Origin: Prevotella sp.
GTDB taxonomy: Bacteria > Bacteroidota > Bacteroidia > Bacteroidales > Bacteroidaceae
DNA: 62,128 nucleotides
NCBI GenBank assembly: GCA_016290175.1
Contig: JAEETD010000009.1
Coordinates: 1-62,128, forward strand
Reading direction: 5' to 3'
Shown piece after piece: positions 17,800 to 25,045 of the stretch (positions are counted from its first letter, which is position 1; each line of letters opens with the position of its first letter). The notes under the pieces are model-generated. The model was not told the origin of the DNA. It worked only from the letters and a program-made list of their open reading frames with translations, and did not search any database. Made by a program: the position numbers and the translations under genes.

Positions 17800-18411
17800 A
17801 TGAACCTCCTGGATATCATTCTCTTAGCCGTAGCCTTGGCGATGGATTGCTTCACGGTTTCCATCGTCAGTGGGGTTATTATGATACAGGGGGACGGTTC
17901 TTTTGTTACACCAGCCGATGTAACAAAAGAACCGTCCCCCTGTATCATCCGTATGGCGTTCCTCTTTGGTTTCTTCCAGGCGATGATGCCGTTGTTGGGT
18001 TGGCTGGGTATCAGTCATTTTCAGGCATATATGGAGGCTTACGACCATTGGATCGCCTTCGGATTGTTGGGTTTTATCGGTGGTAAAATGGTATGGGAGA
18101 GCTTTGGAGATGAAGAAGATCAGCATTTCAATCCAAGTAAGTTGCGTACCCAATTGCTCTTGGCCATTGCCACGAGCATTGATGCTTTGGCGATAGGCAT
18201 CTCTTTCGCCTGCACAGGTTTTACGGAACTTTCGCAACTCACCATGCCTTTGCTGATCATTGGTATTGTGTCGTTTCTTTTCAGCATTGTGGGTTATCAC
18301 CTGGGCCGTCGTTTCGGAAAGGCCATCACCCGTCGGATCAAGCCTGAACTCTTGGGAGGCGTGATCCTTATCCTGATAGGTGTGAAGATCCTAATCACTC
18401 ACCTTTTTTGA
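17800..18411 (+). CDS. mntP: Manganese efflux pump MntP with an in-frame palindrome insertion
   Basis: A 203-residue inner-membrane protein with six hydrophobic helices. The paired family motifs LAMDCFTVSI (residues 13-22) and ATSIDALAIGISF carry the membrane-embedded Asp residues needed for Mn(II) export. The loop between helices 1 and 2 is about a dozen residues longer than I remember for MntP proteins. It reads QGDGSFVTPADVTKEPSP and is encoded by a perfect palindrome with 30-bp arms (17881-17948). Helices on both sides are intact, so the protein is probably functional. The ATG at 17800 is preferred over a TTG 39 bases upstream because the family starts just before this first helix. Confidence 0.92.
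   Translation: MNLLDIILLAVALAMDCFTVSIVSGVIMIQGDGSFVTPADVTKEPSPCIIRMAFLFGFFQAMMPLLGWLGISHFQAYMEAYDHWIAFGLLGFIGGKMVWESFGDEEDQHFNPSKLRTQLLLAIATSIDALAIGISFACTGFTELSQLTMPLLIIGIVSFLFSIVGYHLGRRFGKAITRRIKPELLGGVILILIGVKILITHLF
17881..17948. repeat. REP/REPIN-like palindrome with perfect 30-bp arms inside mntP
   Basis: Arms 17881-17910 and 17919-17948 are exact reverse complements separated by 8 bases. Each contains the core GGGACGGTTCTTTTGT. Single related arms are found at 24601-24626 and 31558-31581. The whole element is read through in frame. Confidence 0.95.
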
Positions 18412-18451
18412 AAAAAACTCGCAATTCTTTTAAGAATTGAGAATAAATTAC

Positions 18452-18459
18452 TACCTTTG
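18452..18459 (+). promoter_or_regulatory. Bacteroidetes -7 element (TACCTTTG) for the B12 operon
   Basis: TACCTTTG lies 8 bases upstream of the cobalamin riboswitch and should start its transcript. Confidence 0.75.
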
Positions 18460-18467
18460 CACCCGCA

Positions 18468-18620
18468 ATCGGTTCACCCTTAGGTGAGGAAAGAGGGAAC
18501 CAGGTGAGAATCCTGGACAGACCCGCTGCTGTAAGTCGTCCTTTACGGAGCAAACACAGAGTCACTGAGATTATCGGGAAGACGTTTGTTACCAGACGAC
18601 AAGTCAGAATACCTGCCGAT
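18468..18620 (+). promoter_or_regulatory. Cobalamin riboswitch (AdoCbl/B12 aptamer)
   Basis: Conserved blocks are in order: an AGGGAACCAGGTGAGAATCC-type segment, GGACAGACCCGCTGCTGTAA, the GTCACTG and GGGAAGACG junction blocks, and the B12 box AAGTCAGAATACCTGCC. The closing P1 stem pairs ATCGG (18468-18472) with CCGAT (18616-18620). It sits 63 bases before the receptor reading frame and should repress the downstream uptake genes when cobalamin is plentiful. No strong terminator hairpin was seen after it, so control of translation start is more likely. Confidence 0.95.
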
Positions 18621-18667
18621 GTGCTGTCATCGTTTGTCTGCCTCTGGGACTAGGAGAAAACGGGAGA

Positions 18668-18700
18668 AATGAAAAGTTGAGAAGTGAAAAGTGAAAAGTA
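18668..18700. repeat. GTGAAAA heptamer array at the start of the receptor gene
   Basis: Units of AGTGAAA/AGTTGAG type overlap the possible GTG start at 18684 and encode MKSEK in that frame. Confidence 0.8.
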
Positions 18701-20765
18701 TAGGATTAGTATCTGCGTGAAGCGGTGGTGGATTATGCTACTGCTACTTCTAACTTTTCACTTTTCATTTTTCACTACTTTCGCACAAAGCAAATTGGAT
18801 TCCCTGCAGCATGTTCGTGAGATTGTGGTGGTGTCGAAACCTGCCATGCGGGAGGTGGTGCCCAGCCAGAAACTCAATGGTGAGATGCTGGAGAAACTAA
18901 ACACGCACTCTGTGGCCGATGCCCTGCGCTATTTCTCAGGTATTCAGCTGAAGGATTATGGTGGTGTGGGAGGTATCAAGACCGTCAATATCCGTTCGAT
19001 GGGAACGCATCATCTGGGCATCAGCTACGATGGCATCCAATTGGGTAATGCCCAGAACGGCCAGATAGACCTCGGACAGTTCTCGCTCGATAATGTTGAG
19101 GAGATCACTCTGTACAACGGTCAGAAGAGTGCTATCTTCCAACCTGCTTCCGACTTTGGTCATGCAGGGGCGATCTATATCCGCACGAAGGAGCCGGAGT
19201 TTATGAGGAGTCAGGAGTCAGGAGCCAGGAGTCAGGAGAATACCCACTTAAAGTTCAAGACACAATATGGGAGCAGCGACATGTTCCGATTCTCGACACT
19301 TTGGGAACAGAAATTGTCTGAGACGGTGAGTTCCTCGGTGAGTGCTGGCTTTCTGACTGCGAGCGGGAAATACAAGTTCCGTTACGAGCGTCGCTATCCC
19401 AATGGCGAGACAGCCTGGGATACCACAGCCGTCCGTCAGAATGGTGATATCCACGCAGAACGTATCGAGGCTAATCTCTTTGGACGGCTCTATCAGGGTA
19501 GCTGGCAGGTGAAGGGTTATCTCTATAACTCTGCCAGAGGCATCCCTGGTGCCATTGTCAATAATGTGTGGCGACGAGGTGAGCGGCAGCAGGACCTGAA
19601 CACCTTTGTGCAGGCTGCATATGATAAGAGCATTGGTGATGGGTTCAGTACACGATGGCTGGCGAAGTACGCCTACTACAACACCCATTATGTGAACAAA
19701 GACACCACTCAGTTGCCGGTAGATAATCGCTATAAGCAGCAGGAGGTCTATCTCTCGACGGCCAATGTGCTCGAACTGCTCCCCAATTGGAGTGCCTCAT
19801 TAAGTTATGACTTTAAATGGAACAAACTCAATGCCGATACCTACAATTTCGCCTTCCCAACGCGTATCTCGAATCTTGTGAGTCTCGCCACAGCCGTCGA
19901 TTACAAGCATCTGAAGGCGCAAGGCTCCATCCTGGCTACCTTTATCAATGACAGGACCCATCGTCGAGGTGAGTTCGCAGGTATGGATACCAACAACTCC
20001 CTCACAAAACTGACCCCAGCCCTCTTCGTCAATATCTATCCTTTTAAGGGCACGTTCTTCTCGTTGAGGGCATATGTGAAGAAGAGTTTCCGTATGCCGA
20101 CCTTCAACGATCTTTATTATACCGATCATGGTAATGCCAACCTTGTGCCTGAGAGTGCGCTGCAATACGATGCCGGTTTTGCGCTGAACAAGCATTTCGA
20201 ACATGGCTTCGTCCGTCATGCGGAGATGCATTTCGATGCCTATTACAATACGGTACATGATAAGATAGTGGCCTATCCCAAGGGTCAGCAGTTCAGATGG
20301 ACGATGCTCAATCTGGGCAAGGTGCACATCAAAGGTATTGATGTGGAGGCCGAGGCCGACTGTTCAGTAGGTTGCGGTGTTACCGCAACCTTCCGCGCCC
20401 AATATACCTACCAGGACGCCCGCGACGTAACAGACCCAGGCGATTCCTTTTACGAGCACCAGATACCCTATATCCCCTGGCATTCCGGCTCGGCTATCCT
20501 TGGCCTGAACTATAAGAGCTGGGATCTGAACTATTCGTTCATCTATGCCGGAGAACGTTACGACGAACAGGAGAATATCCTCTATAACCACATGGAACCC
20601 TGGTACACCAGCGACCTCTCGCTGAGATATCAGTTCATAGTTCATAGTTCAAAGTTCATAGTTCAGGCGGATATCAATAATGTGTTGGACCAGGACTATG
20701 AGGTCATCGTGAACTACCCCATGCCAGGCCGTAACTATGCCTTTACTTTAAGTGTTGAGATATGA
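18684..20765 (+). CDS. btuB: TonB-dependent outer-membrane cobalamin receptor, BtuB-like
   Basis: A receptor of about 693 residues. After a signal peptide come a TonB-box-like segment (REIVVVSKPA), the plug domain (LRYFSGIQLKDYGGVGGIKT and QIDLGQFSLDNVEEITLYNG) and a 22-strand-type barrel ending in the aromatic-rich NYAFTLSVEI. It should bind corrinoids and import them using TonB energy. The start is uncertain: GTG at 18684 gives a long n-region (KRWW), ATG at 18735 gives a short one. The signal-peptide core LLLLLTFHFSFFTTFAQ is encoded by a heptamer array, and three more arrays or array variants sit in the gene. It is directly downstream of the riboswitch. It is not SusC-like; no SusD follows. 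Confidence 0.92.
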   Translation: MKSEKYRISICVKRWWIMLLLLLTFHFSFFTTFAQSKLDSLQHVREIVVVSKPAMREVVPSQKLNGEMLEKLNTHSVADALRYFSGIQLKDYGGVGGIKTVNIRSMGTHHLGISYDGIQLGNAQNGQIDLGQFSLDNVEEITLYNGQKSAIFQPASDFGHAGAIYIRTKEPEFMRSQESGARSQENTHLKFKTQYGSSDMFRFSTLWEQKLSETVSSSVSAGFLTASGKYKFRYERRYPNGETAWDTTAVRQNGDIHAERIEANLFGRLYQGSWQVKGYLYNSARGIPGAIVNNVWRRGERQQDLNTFVQAAYDKSIGDGFSTRWLAKYAYYNTHYVNKDTTQLPVDNRYKQQEVYLSTANVLELLPNWSASLSYDFKWNKLNADTYNFAFPTRISNLVSLATAVDYKHLKAQGSILATFINDRTHRRGEFAGMDTNNSLTKLTPALFVNIYPFKGTFFSLRAYVKKSFRMPTFNDLYYTDHGNANLVPESALQYDAGFALNKHFEHGFVRHAEMHFDAYYNTVHDKIVAYPKGQQFRWTMLNLGKVHIKGIDVEAEADCSVGCGVTATFRAQYTYQDARDVTDPGDSFYEHQIPYIPWHSGSAILGLNYKSWDLNYSFIYAGERYDEQENILYNHMEPWYTSDLSLRYQFIVHSSKFIVQADINNVLDQDYEVIVNYPMPGRNYAFTLSVEI
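18754..18777. repeat. TTTTCAC heptamer array encoding the receptor signal-peptide core
   Basis: About three TTTTCAC/TTTTCAT units, read as TFHFSFFT in the signal peptide. Confidence 0.85.
19206..19239. repeat. GGAGTCA heptamer array inside the receptor gene
   Basis: Four GGAGTCA/GGAGCCA units, read as RSQESGARSQE. They lie in the plug-to-barrel region after IYIRTKEPEF, probably an exposed loop or turn. Confidence 0.85.
20631..20665. repeat. GTTCATA heptamer array near the receptor 3' end
   Basis: Units GTTCATA, GTTCATA, GTTCAAA, GTTCATA and GTTCAGG are read as FIVHSSKFIVQ within a barrel strand. The variant third unit replaces a TAG that a perfect array would place in this frame. Confidence 0.85.
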
Positions 20766-21928
20766 AACGACTCTTGTTCTACATATGGCCCCTACTGATG
20801 CTCACCGCCTGTCGCAACGATGTGATGGTGGTGCCGATGGAGGATATCAATACGGGAGGCAAGACCGTCAAAAGCGAGATCGTAGGTATGTATCTGTTGA
20901 ACGAGGGGAATATGGGTTCGAACAAGTCTACCCTCGACTATCTCGACCTCTCTGCCAGCGACTCTACCGTCCATTACCTGCGGAATATCTACTCTGAGCG
21001 CAATCCCACAACGGTGATGATGCTGGGTGATGTGGGCAACGATTGTCAGATCTATGGTTCCCGTCTCTGGCTGGTCATCAACTGCTCGAACAAGGTGGAG
21101 GTGGCTCGTGCGGAAGATGCTGTGAGGATAGGAAAGGTGGACATCCCCAATTGTCGTTATGTGACATTCAAGGATGGTTATGCCTATGTGTCCTCCTATG
21201 TGGGTTCTGTGGCTGATACGGGTTCGAGTCCGTTGGGCAGTGTCTACAAGGTGGATACCCTCACGCTGCAGAAGACAGACTCCTGTGCTGTGGGTTATCA
21301 GCCAGAGGAAGTGGCCATTATTGGCAATCAGCTCTTTGTGGCGAACAGCGGAGGCTATCAAGGAATGACGGGTCAGGGTTATGAGAGTACGGTGAGTGTG
21401 GTAGATCTGAACACCATGCAGGAGACGGATAAGATTGTTGTCGCTCCTAATCTGCATCGCCTCAGGGCAGACCGGTATGATCAGTTGTGGGTAACATCCA
21501 GGGGAAACTACATGGATGAGGCTCCGGAAATCTATTGGCTGGTGAAGGATGCGAAGGGCAGGATGACGGTAGGTGGTCATCTGGACCAATCCGTCAGCGA
21601 TCTCTGCATCGTGGGCGATTCCCTCTATTTCTATGGTAGTCAGTGGAGTGAGGTGACGATGAAGAACACCGTTACCTATGGCATTATCAATGTGCGGACC
21701 CACGAGATCGTCAGCACCCAGCTCTCTCAAGCGCCAGAGATCAGCAAGATCCGTATGCCATACGGTATCATCGTGAATCCCATTCATCGTGACTTCTATC
21801 TGATGGATGCCAAGAACTATGTCTCCAGTGGTGAACTGCTGCATTTCCTGTCTGATGGCACCTTCGACTGGAAGGTGAAGACGGGCGATATCCCCGCCCA
21901 CGCAGCGTTCGTGTATAAAAGTGAATAG
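20762..21928 (+). CDS. Beta-propeller surface lipoprotein, BtuG-like
   Basis: A 388-residue lipoprotein (signal MKRLLFYIWPLLMLTACRND, Cys at residue 17). The body has repeated blade-like segments of the YncE/DUF5074 type, such as TVSVVDLNTMQETDKIVV, YVTFKDGYAYVSSYVG and SDLCIVGDSLYFYGSQW. In Bacteroides, BtuG is a surface-exposed seven-bladed propeller lipoprotein encoded beside BtuB that binds cobalamin with very high affinity and caps the receptor. The same gene order (riboswitch, receptor, propeller) supports that role. It overlaps the receptor stop by 4 bp. Cobalamin binding itself is inferred from context. Confidence 0.8.
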   Translation: MKRLLFYIWPLLMLTACRNDVMVVPMEDINTGGKTVKSEIVGMYLLNEGNMGSNKSTLDYLDLSASDSTVHYLRNIYSERNPTTVMMLGDVGNDCQIYGSRLWLVINCSNKVEVARAEDAVRIGKVDIPNCRYVTFKDGYAYVSSYVGSVADTGSSPLGSVYKVDTLTLQKTDSCAVGYQPEEVAIIGNQLFVANSGGYQGMTGQGYESTVSVVDLNTMQETDKIVVAPNLHRLRADRYDQLWVTSRGNYMDEAPEIYWLVKDAKGRMTVGGHLDQSVSDLCIVGDSLYFYGSQWSEVTMKNTVTYGIINVRTHEIVSTQLSQAPEISKIRMPYGIIVNPIHRDFYLMDAKNYVSSGELLHFLSDGTFDWKVKTGDIPAHAAFVYKSE

Positions 21929-21945
21929 TGAATAATGAATAGTAG
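21919..21945. repeat. AGTGAAT heptamer array between two B12-operon genes
   Basis: AGTGAATAGTGAATAATGAA and following units cover the stop codon of the propeller gene and the short spacer after it. Confidence 0.8.
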
Positions 21946-21947
21946 AA

Positions 21948-23096
21948 ATGGATAGAAAGTATAATGAGGTGAAAGTGAAATGGATGGTGATACTATTCAC
22001 TATTCACTGTTCACTATTCACTGCATCCGCCCAGCGGATAGACAATGTGGCAGAGCACTCGAAATACATCCAGGCAGTCGATGAATACTGTCCGGCACCA
22101 GGACAGTTTGTCAACGATATCCCCATGTATGAAGACGGTGACACCCCAGAGATCATGGCTCAGAAATGTACGGAACGCATTGCAGGCAATTACAACGACA
22201 CCCATCTGATATCGCTTGGAGGATGGGGAGGATATGTGACGTTTCATTTCGACCACTCCATCGCCAACATCCCTGGGGAGCGTGATTTCGCTATTTGGGG
22301 AAATGCCTATCAGGAGATGAAAAACCTTGTTTTTGGAGGTATGAACGAAGCGGGTATCGTGATGGTCTCAAAGGATGTCAACGGTAATGGTAAGCCTGAT
22401 GACCCGTGGTATGAGATCAGTGGCAGCTGTGATGTGGACAGCACAGGAAAGGTGGATTACAACTACGAGATTACCTATTATAAAAATCCCATGGGAGACA
22501 TTCCCTGGACGGACAACAGAGGTAATAGTGGTACGATAGAGCGGATCTATGGATATAATCACGATCAGGAATATTATCCGGAATGGCTTCCGGATGGTCT
22601 TACCTTCCGTGGTACCCGTCTGCCAGATAATATGTGGAACCTTTCGGATATGGTTGAGAAGAGTTTCAGTAAGTATTATTATGTACTTATCGGTTTCCGC
22701 TATGGCTATGCCGACAACTATTTTAATTGGACAGACAAAAGCGATGCCAATTCATGGAACTATGAGGGGTGTGGGATAGATATCTCCTGGGCTGTGGATG
22801 AGAACCGTCAGCCTGTCAATCTAGATTTTATTGACTTTGTGCGTGTGTACACAGGTCTTAACCAGAAATGTCCCGCTCCCAATTGGTGGGGTGAGACGTC
22901 CACGGAAATACAAGCAGCAGAGGATATTCATCTGGAAGCCTCGTTGGAAGCCATCCAGCAGGCCACAGGGATAAGTGAAAAGGGAAAAGTGAAAAGTGAA
23001 CAATTTGCTACCGTATATGATCTCCAGGGGCGTAAGGTCTCGCCTATAAGAAAGGGTCTGTATATAAAGAACGGAAAGAAAATAATCATTCAATAA
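21948..23096 (+). CDS. Secreted cell-surface protein with C-terminal sorting tail, B12 operon
   Basis: A 382-residue protein. The signal peptide (WMVILFTIHCSLFTASAQ) is largely encoded by a heptamer array (21992-22022). The mature domain is rich in Gly, Trp, Tyr and Asp, with GGWGGYVTFHFDHSI and RDFAIWGNAYQEMKN, suggesting a beta-sandwich surface domain. The C-terminal tail (TVYDLQGRKVSPIRKGLYIK, then a Lys/Ile-rich end) resembles the sorting tails that Prevotella proteins use for type IX secretion or surface attachment. A composite heptamer element encodes the linker GKVKSEQFAT just before the tail. I do not recognise a named function; the operon suggests surface corrinoid handling. The ATG at 21984 is an alternative start. 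Confidence 0.75.
   Translation: MDRKYNEVKVKWMVILFTIHCSLFTASAQRIDNVAEHSKYIQAVDEYCPAPGQFVNDIPMYEDGDTPEIMAQKCTERIAGNYNDTHLISLGGWGGYVTFHFDHSIANIPGERDFAIWGNAYQEMKNLVFGGMNEAGIVMVSKDVNGNGKPDDPWYEISGSCDVDSTGKVDYNYEITYYKNPMGDIPWTDNRGNSGTIERIYGYNHDQEYYPEWLPDGLTFRGTRLPDNMWNLSDMVEKSFSKYYYVLIGFRYGYADNYFNWTDKSDANSWNYEGCGIDISWAVDENRQPVNLDFIDFVRVYTGLNQKCPAPNWWGETSTEIQAAEDIHLEASLEAIQQATGISEKGKVKSEQFATVYDLQGRKVSPIRKGLYIKNGKKIIIQ
21992..22022. repeat. ATTCACT heptamer array encoding a signal-peptide core
   Basis: Four ATTCACT/GTTCACT units, read as FTIHCSLFT in the signal peptide of the 382-residue protein. Confidence 0.85.
22973..23013. repeat. Composite element: heptamer array plus CGGTAGCAAA block (copy 3)
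   Basis: GTGAAAA-type units (22973-23001) are followed by TTTGCTACCG (23004-23013), the reverse complement of most of the block. It encodes the linker before the sorting tail. Confidence 0.8.
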
Positions 23097-23125
23097 ACAT
23101 GTTTCATTTTAAAACAAAAAGCATT

Positions 23126-23884
23126 ATGAAAACAAACAAGTTTTTTTTGATGGGAGCCATCGCATGTGGCTTCGTGATGTCGTTGGTCTCATGTACAAAC
23201 AACGACTATCCTATCTATGTCAAGCCAGTTACCACCATCTCTTTTGAGAATGCTAAACTCAATGCAGACGGTTACTGGTGTGGTGACGAAAACGGCACAA
23301 AGTACGAGAGTTATGGATCAGATGCATACGCCTGTTCTTACACTGAGGCTGGTGTTACCTTCCCTGTGAATTACATTCCGGCATGGGGCAGCTGGTCAGG
23401 CTTTGCTGTCTCTAACCGCACAGCCACCACTTACAATTCTGCTACGATGACTCCAGACCAGTACAACAACTGCACAGGAAAAGCAGTCTCTGGTAAGAAT
23501 TTCCTCGTGGTTCAGCCCTATGGTGAGACCATCGACTTCGGTAAGGCTGTTACGCTGAAAGGCTTCTGGTATACCAACTCTGCATGGGTGGTGGATGCCA
23601 TCCTTAATGGTGATAATATGAGCCCTGGTAAGTTTGAGGCCGAGGACTGGTTCAAGTGCATTATCTCTCCCACGCCTGCTGAGGGTGTTGGTGGTGCCCG
23701 CTTTGAAATCGACCTCGCCAAGGATGGTGACTATGTGAAGGAGTGGAAATACTGCGACCTCAGCAATGTCGATGCCTTCAAGAACATCAAGAGCCTCTCG
23801 TTCTCTTTCGACGGCACAAAGAAGAACGACTGGGGTATAACCACACCTACCTACATCTGTATCGACGACATGGTCATCGAGTAG
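23126..23884 (+). CDS. DUF4465-like surface lipoprotein, B12 operon
   Basis: A 252-residue lipoprotein (signal ending FVMSLVSC, Cys at about residue 22). The mature domain contains TISFENAKLNADGYWCGDEN, VNYIPAWGSWSGFAVSNRT and a C-terminal SFSFDGTKKNDWGITTPTYI with CIDDMVIE, the pattern I associate with DUF4465, a jelly-roll-like domain. DUF4465-type proteins often accompany B12 uptake genes in Bacteroidetes and could be accessory corrinoid-binding lipoproteins of the BtuH kind. The ATG at 23126 starts the signal peptide; an ATG 27 bases earlier adds only a charged extension. The ligand is inferred from operon context. Confidence 0.78.
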   Translation: MKTNKFFLMGAIACGFVMSLVSCTNNDYPIYVKPVTTISFENAKLNADGYWCGDENGTKYESYGSDAYACSYTEAGVTFPVNYIPAWGSWSGFAVSNRTATTYNSATMTPDQYNNCTGKAVSGKNFLVVQPYGETIDFGKAVTLKGFWYTNSAWVVDAILNGDNMSPGKFEAEDWFKCIISPTPAEGVGGARFEIDLAKDGDYVKEWKYCDLSNVDAFKNIKSLSFSFDGTKKNDWGITTPTYICIDDMVIE

Positions 23885-23890
23885 TCATCG

Positions 23891-25036
23891 ATGAAGACAG
23901 TCAGATTTCTGTTTCTAACGATAATAGTGGCATTGCTCGCTGCCTGCAGGGGAGGTCAGACCTCCTCTGTCCAGGTGGTGGGCGATACCGTTGCTTTCAA
24001 GTACGCCACGCAACTCACAGTGGTGCGCTATGATGGCTATACTGTTGTCACGCTGAAGAATCCCTGGAAAGAGGGTGTTACCTTGCATCAATATGTTTTA
24101 GTCCCAGCTGGTTCAGCGGTAGCAAACTCTCCACTCTCCACTCTCCACTCTTCACTTCCGAACGCCACCGTTATCCGTACACCATTGAGTCGTTCGATGA
24201 TTTTCTCAACCGTCCACTGCGCCATGCTGATGGATTTCGGTAAACAGGATTGTATCGCGGGTGTGGCTGATTTGAAATACATCAAGATTCCCTGGATTCA
24301 ACAACAAGTCAAGCAAGGCAGGATTTCAGATGTGGGCGATGGCCTGAGTCCTGTCATAGAGAAGATTATTGACCAGCGGCCTGACGCCTTGTTTCTCTCA
24401 CCTTTCGAGAACAGCGGTGGCTATGGCAAACTTGAGGATATCGACATTCCCATCGTGGAGTGTGCGGAATATATGGAAACGACCCCGTTGGGTCGTGCGG
24501 AATGGCTGCGTTTCTATGGGATTCTTTTCGGCTGCGAAGAGAAAGCCGATAGTCTCTTCGATGCCATCGACAAAAACTATAACGACCTGAAGACTTTGGT
24601 AACACAAAAGAACCGTCCTTCTGTGTTGCTCGACAAGGTGACGGGCAGCGTGTGGTATGTTCCTGGTGGCAAGAGTACTATCGGACAGATGATTCAGGAT
24701 GCTGGTGGTAATTACCCTTGGGCAAATGATGAGCACAGCGGTTCTGTGTCATTGCCTTTCGAGAGTGTCTTGGAGAGGGCCGGTGAGGCTGATGTATGGC
24801 TCTTCCGATATAGCAGCGACCACGATATCACCTATGATGAACTGCGTGCTGAGCATCATGGCTACAACCAGTTCAAAGCTTTCCGCAATCAGCAGGTTTA
24901 TGGCTGCAATGTGGAGTTGAGTCCTTTTTACGAGGAGACGCCCTTCCGTCCTGACTGGTTGCTCAATGATTTTATCCGCATCCTCCACCCTGAGCTGGAT
25001 AATCTTGCCCCGCTCCGTTATTACAAAAAACTTTAG
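23891..25036 (+). CDS. btuF: BtuF/FepB-type ABC transporter substrate-binding lipoprotein
   Basis: A 381-residue lipoprotein (FLTIIVALLAACRGG, Cys about residue 17) with the two-lobed helical-backbone fold of periplasmic metal-chelate binding proteins: RSMIFSTVHCAMLMDFG, IEKIIDQRPDALFLSPFEN and GAWNDEH-like segments in the expected order. It should deliver corrinoid to an inner-membrane BtuCD permease, which is not encoded here. Two repeats are built into it: a composite heptamer element giving AVANSPLSTLHSS near residue 77, and a REP-like arm giving QKNRPSV near residue 240. It starts 6 bases after the DUF4465 stop and ends the operon. Confidence 0.85.
   Translation: MKTVRFLFLTIIVALLAACRGGQTSSVQVVGDTVAFKYATQLTVVRYDGYTVVTLKNPWKEGVTLHQYVLVPAGSAVANSPLSTLHSSLPNATVIRTPLSRSMIFSTVHCAMLMDFGKQDCIAGVADLKYIKIPWIQQQVKQGRISDVGDGLSPVIEKIIDQRPDALFLSPFENSGGYGKLEDIDIPIVECAEYMETTPLGRAEWLRFYGILFGCEEKADSLFDAIDKNYNDLKTLVTQKNRPSVLLDKVTGSVWYVPGGKSTIGQMIQDAGGNYPWANDEHSGSVSLPFESVLERAGEADVWLFRYSSDHDITYDELRAEHHGYNQFKAFRNQQVYGCNVELSPFYEETPFRPDWLLNDFIRILHPELDNLAPLRYYKKL
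24116..24157. repeat. Composite element: GCGGTAGCAAA block plus heptamers (copy 4)
   Basis: The block (24116-24126) is followed by about four CTCTCCA/CTCTTCA heptamers. It is read as AVANSPLSTLHSS within the binding protein, between a beta strand and the next domain segment. Confidence 0.85.
24601..24626. repeat. Single REP-like arm in the BtuF-like gene
   Basis: The reverse complement contains GGACGGTTCTTTTGTGTTAC, matching the palindrome arm in mntP. It is read as TQKNRPSV. Confidence 0.8.
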
Positions 25037-25045
25037 GGAATCAAC

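Noticed and set aside
17748..17948. Minus-strand frame resembling the MntP loop (starts MIQGDGSFVT)
   Set aside because: It mirrors the plus-strand peptide only because the DNA is a perfect palindrome.
18422..18439. Terminator after mntP (CAATTCTTTTAAGAATTG)
   Set aside because: The stem is weak and AT-rich, and no T-run follows it.
18684..21928. SusC/SusD pair
   Set aside because: The receptor follows a cobalamin riboswitch and the next protein is a propeller lipoprotein, not a helical SusD.
20792..22000. Long minus-strand open frame (about 400 codons) opposite the propeller gene
   Set aside because: It is antisense to a clear lipoprotein gene, His/Thr/Ile-rich in the manner of a codon shadow, and has no recognisable domain.
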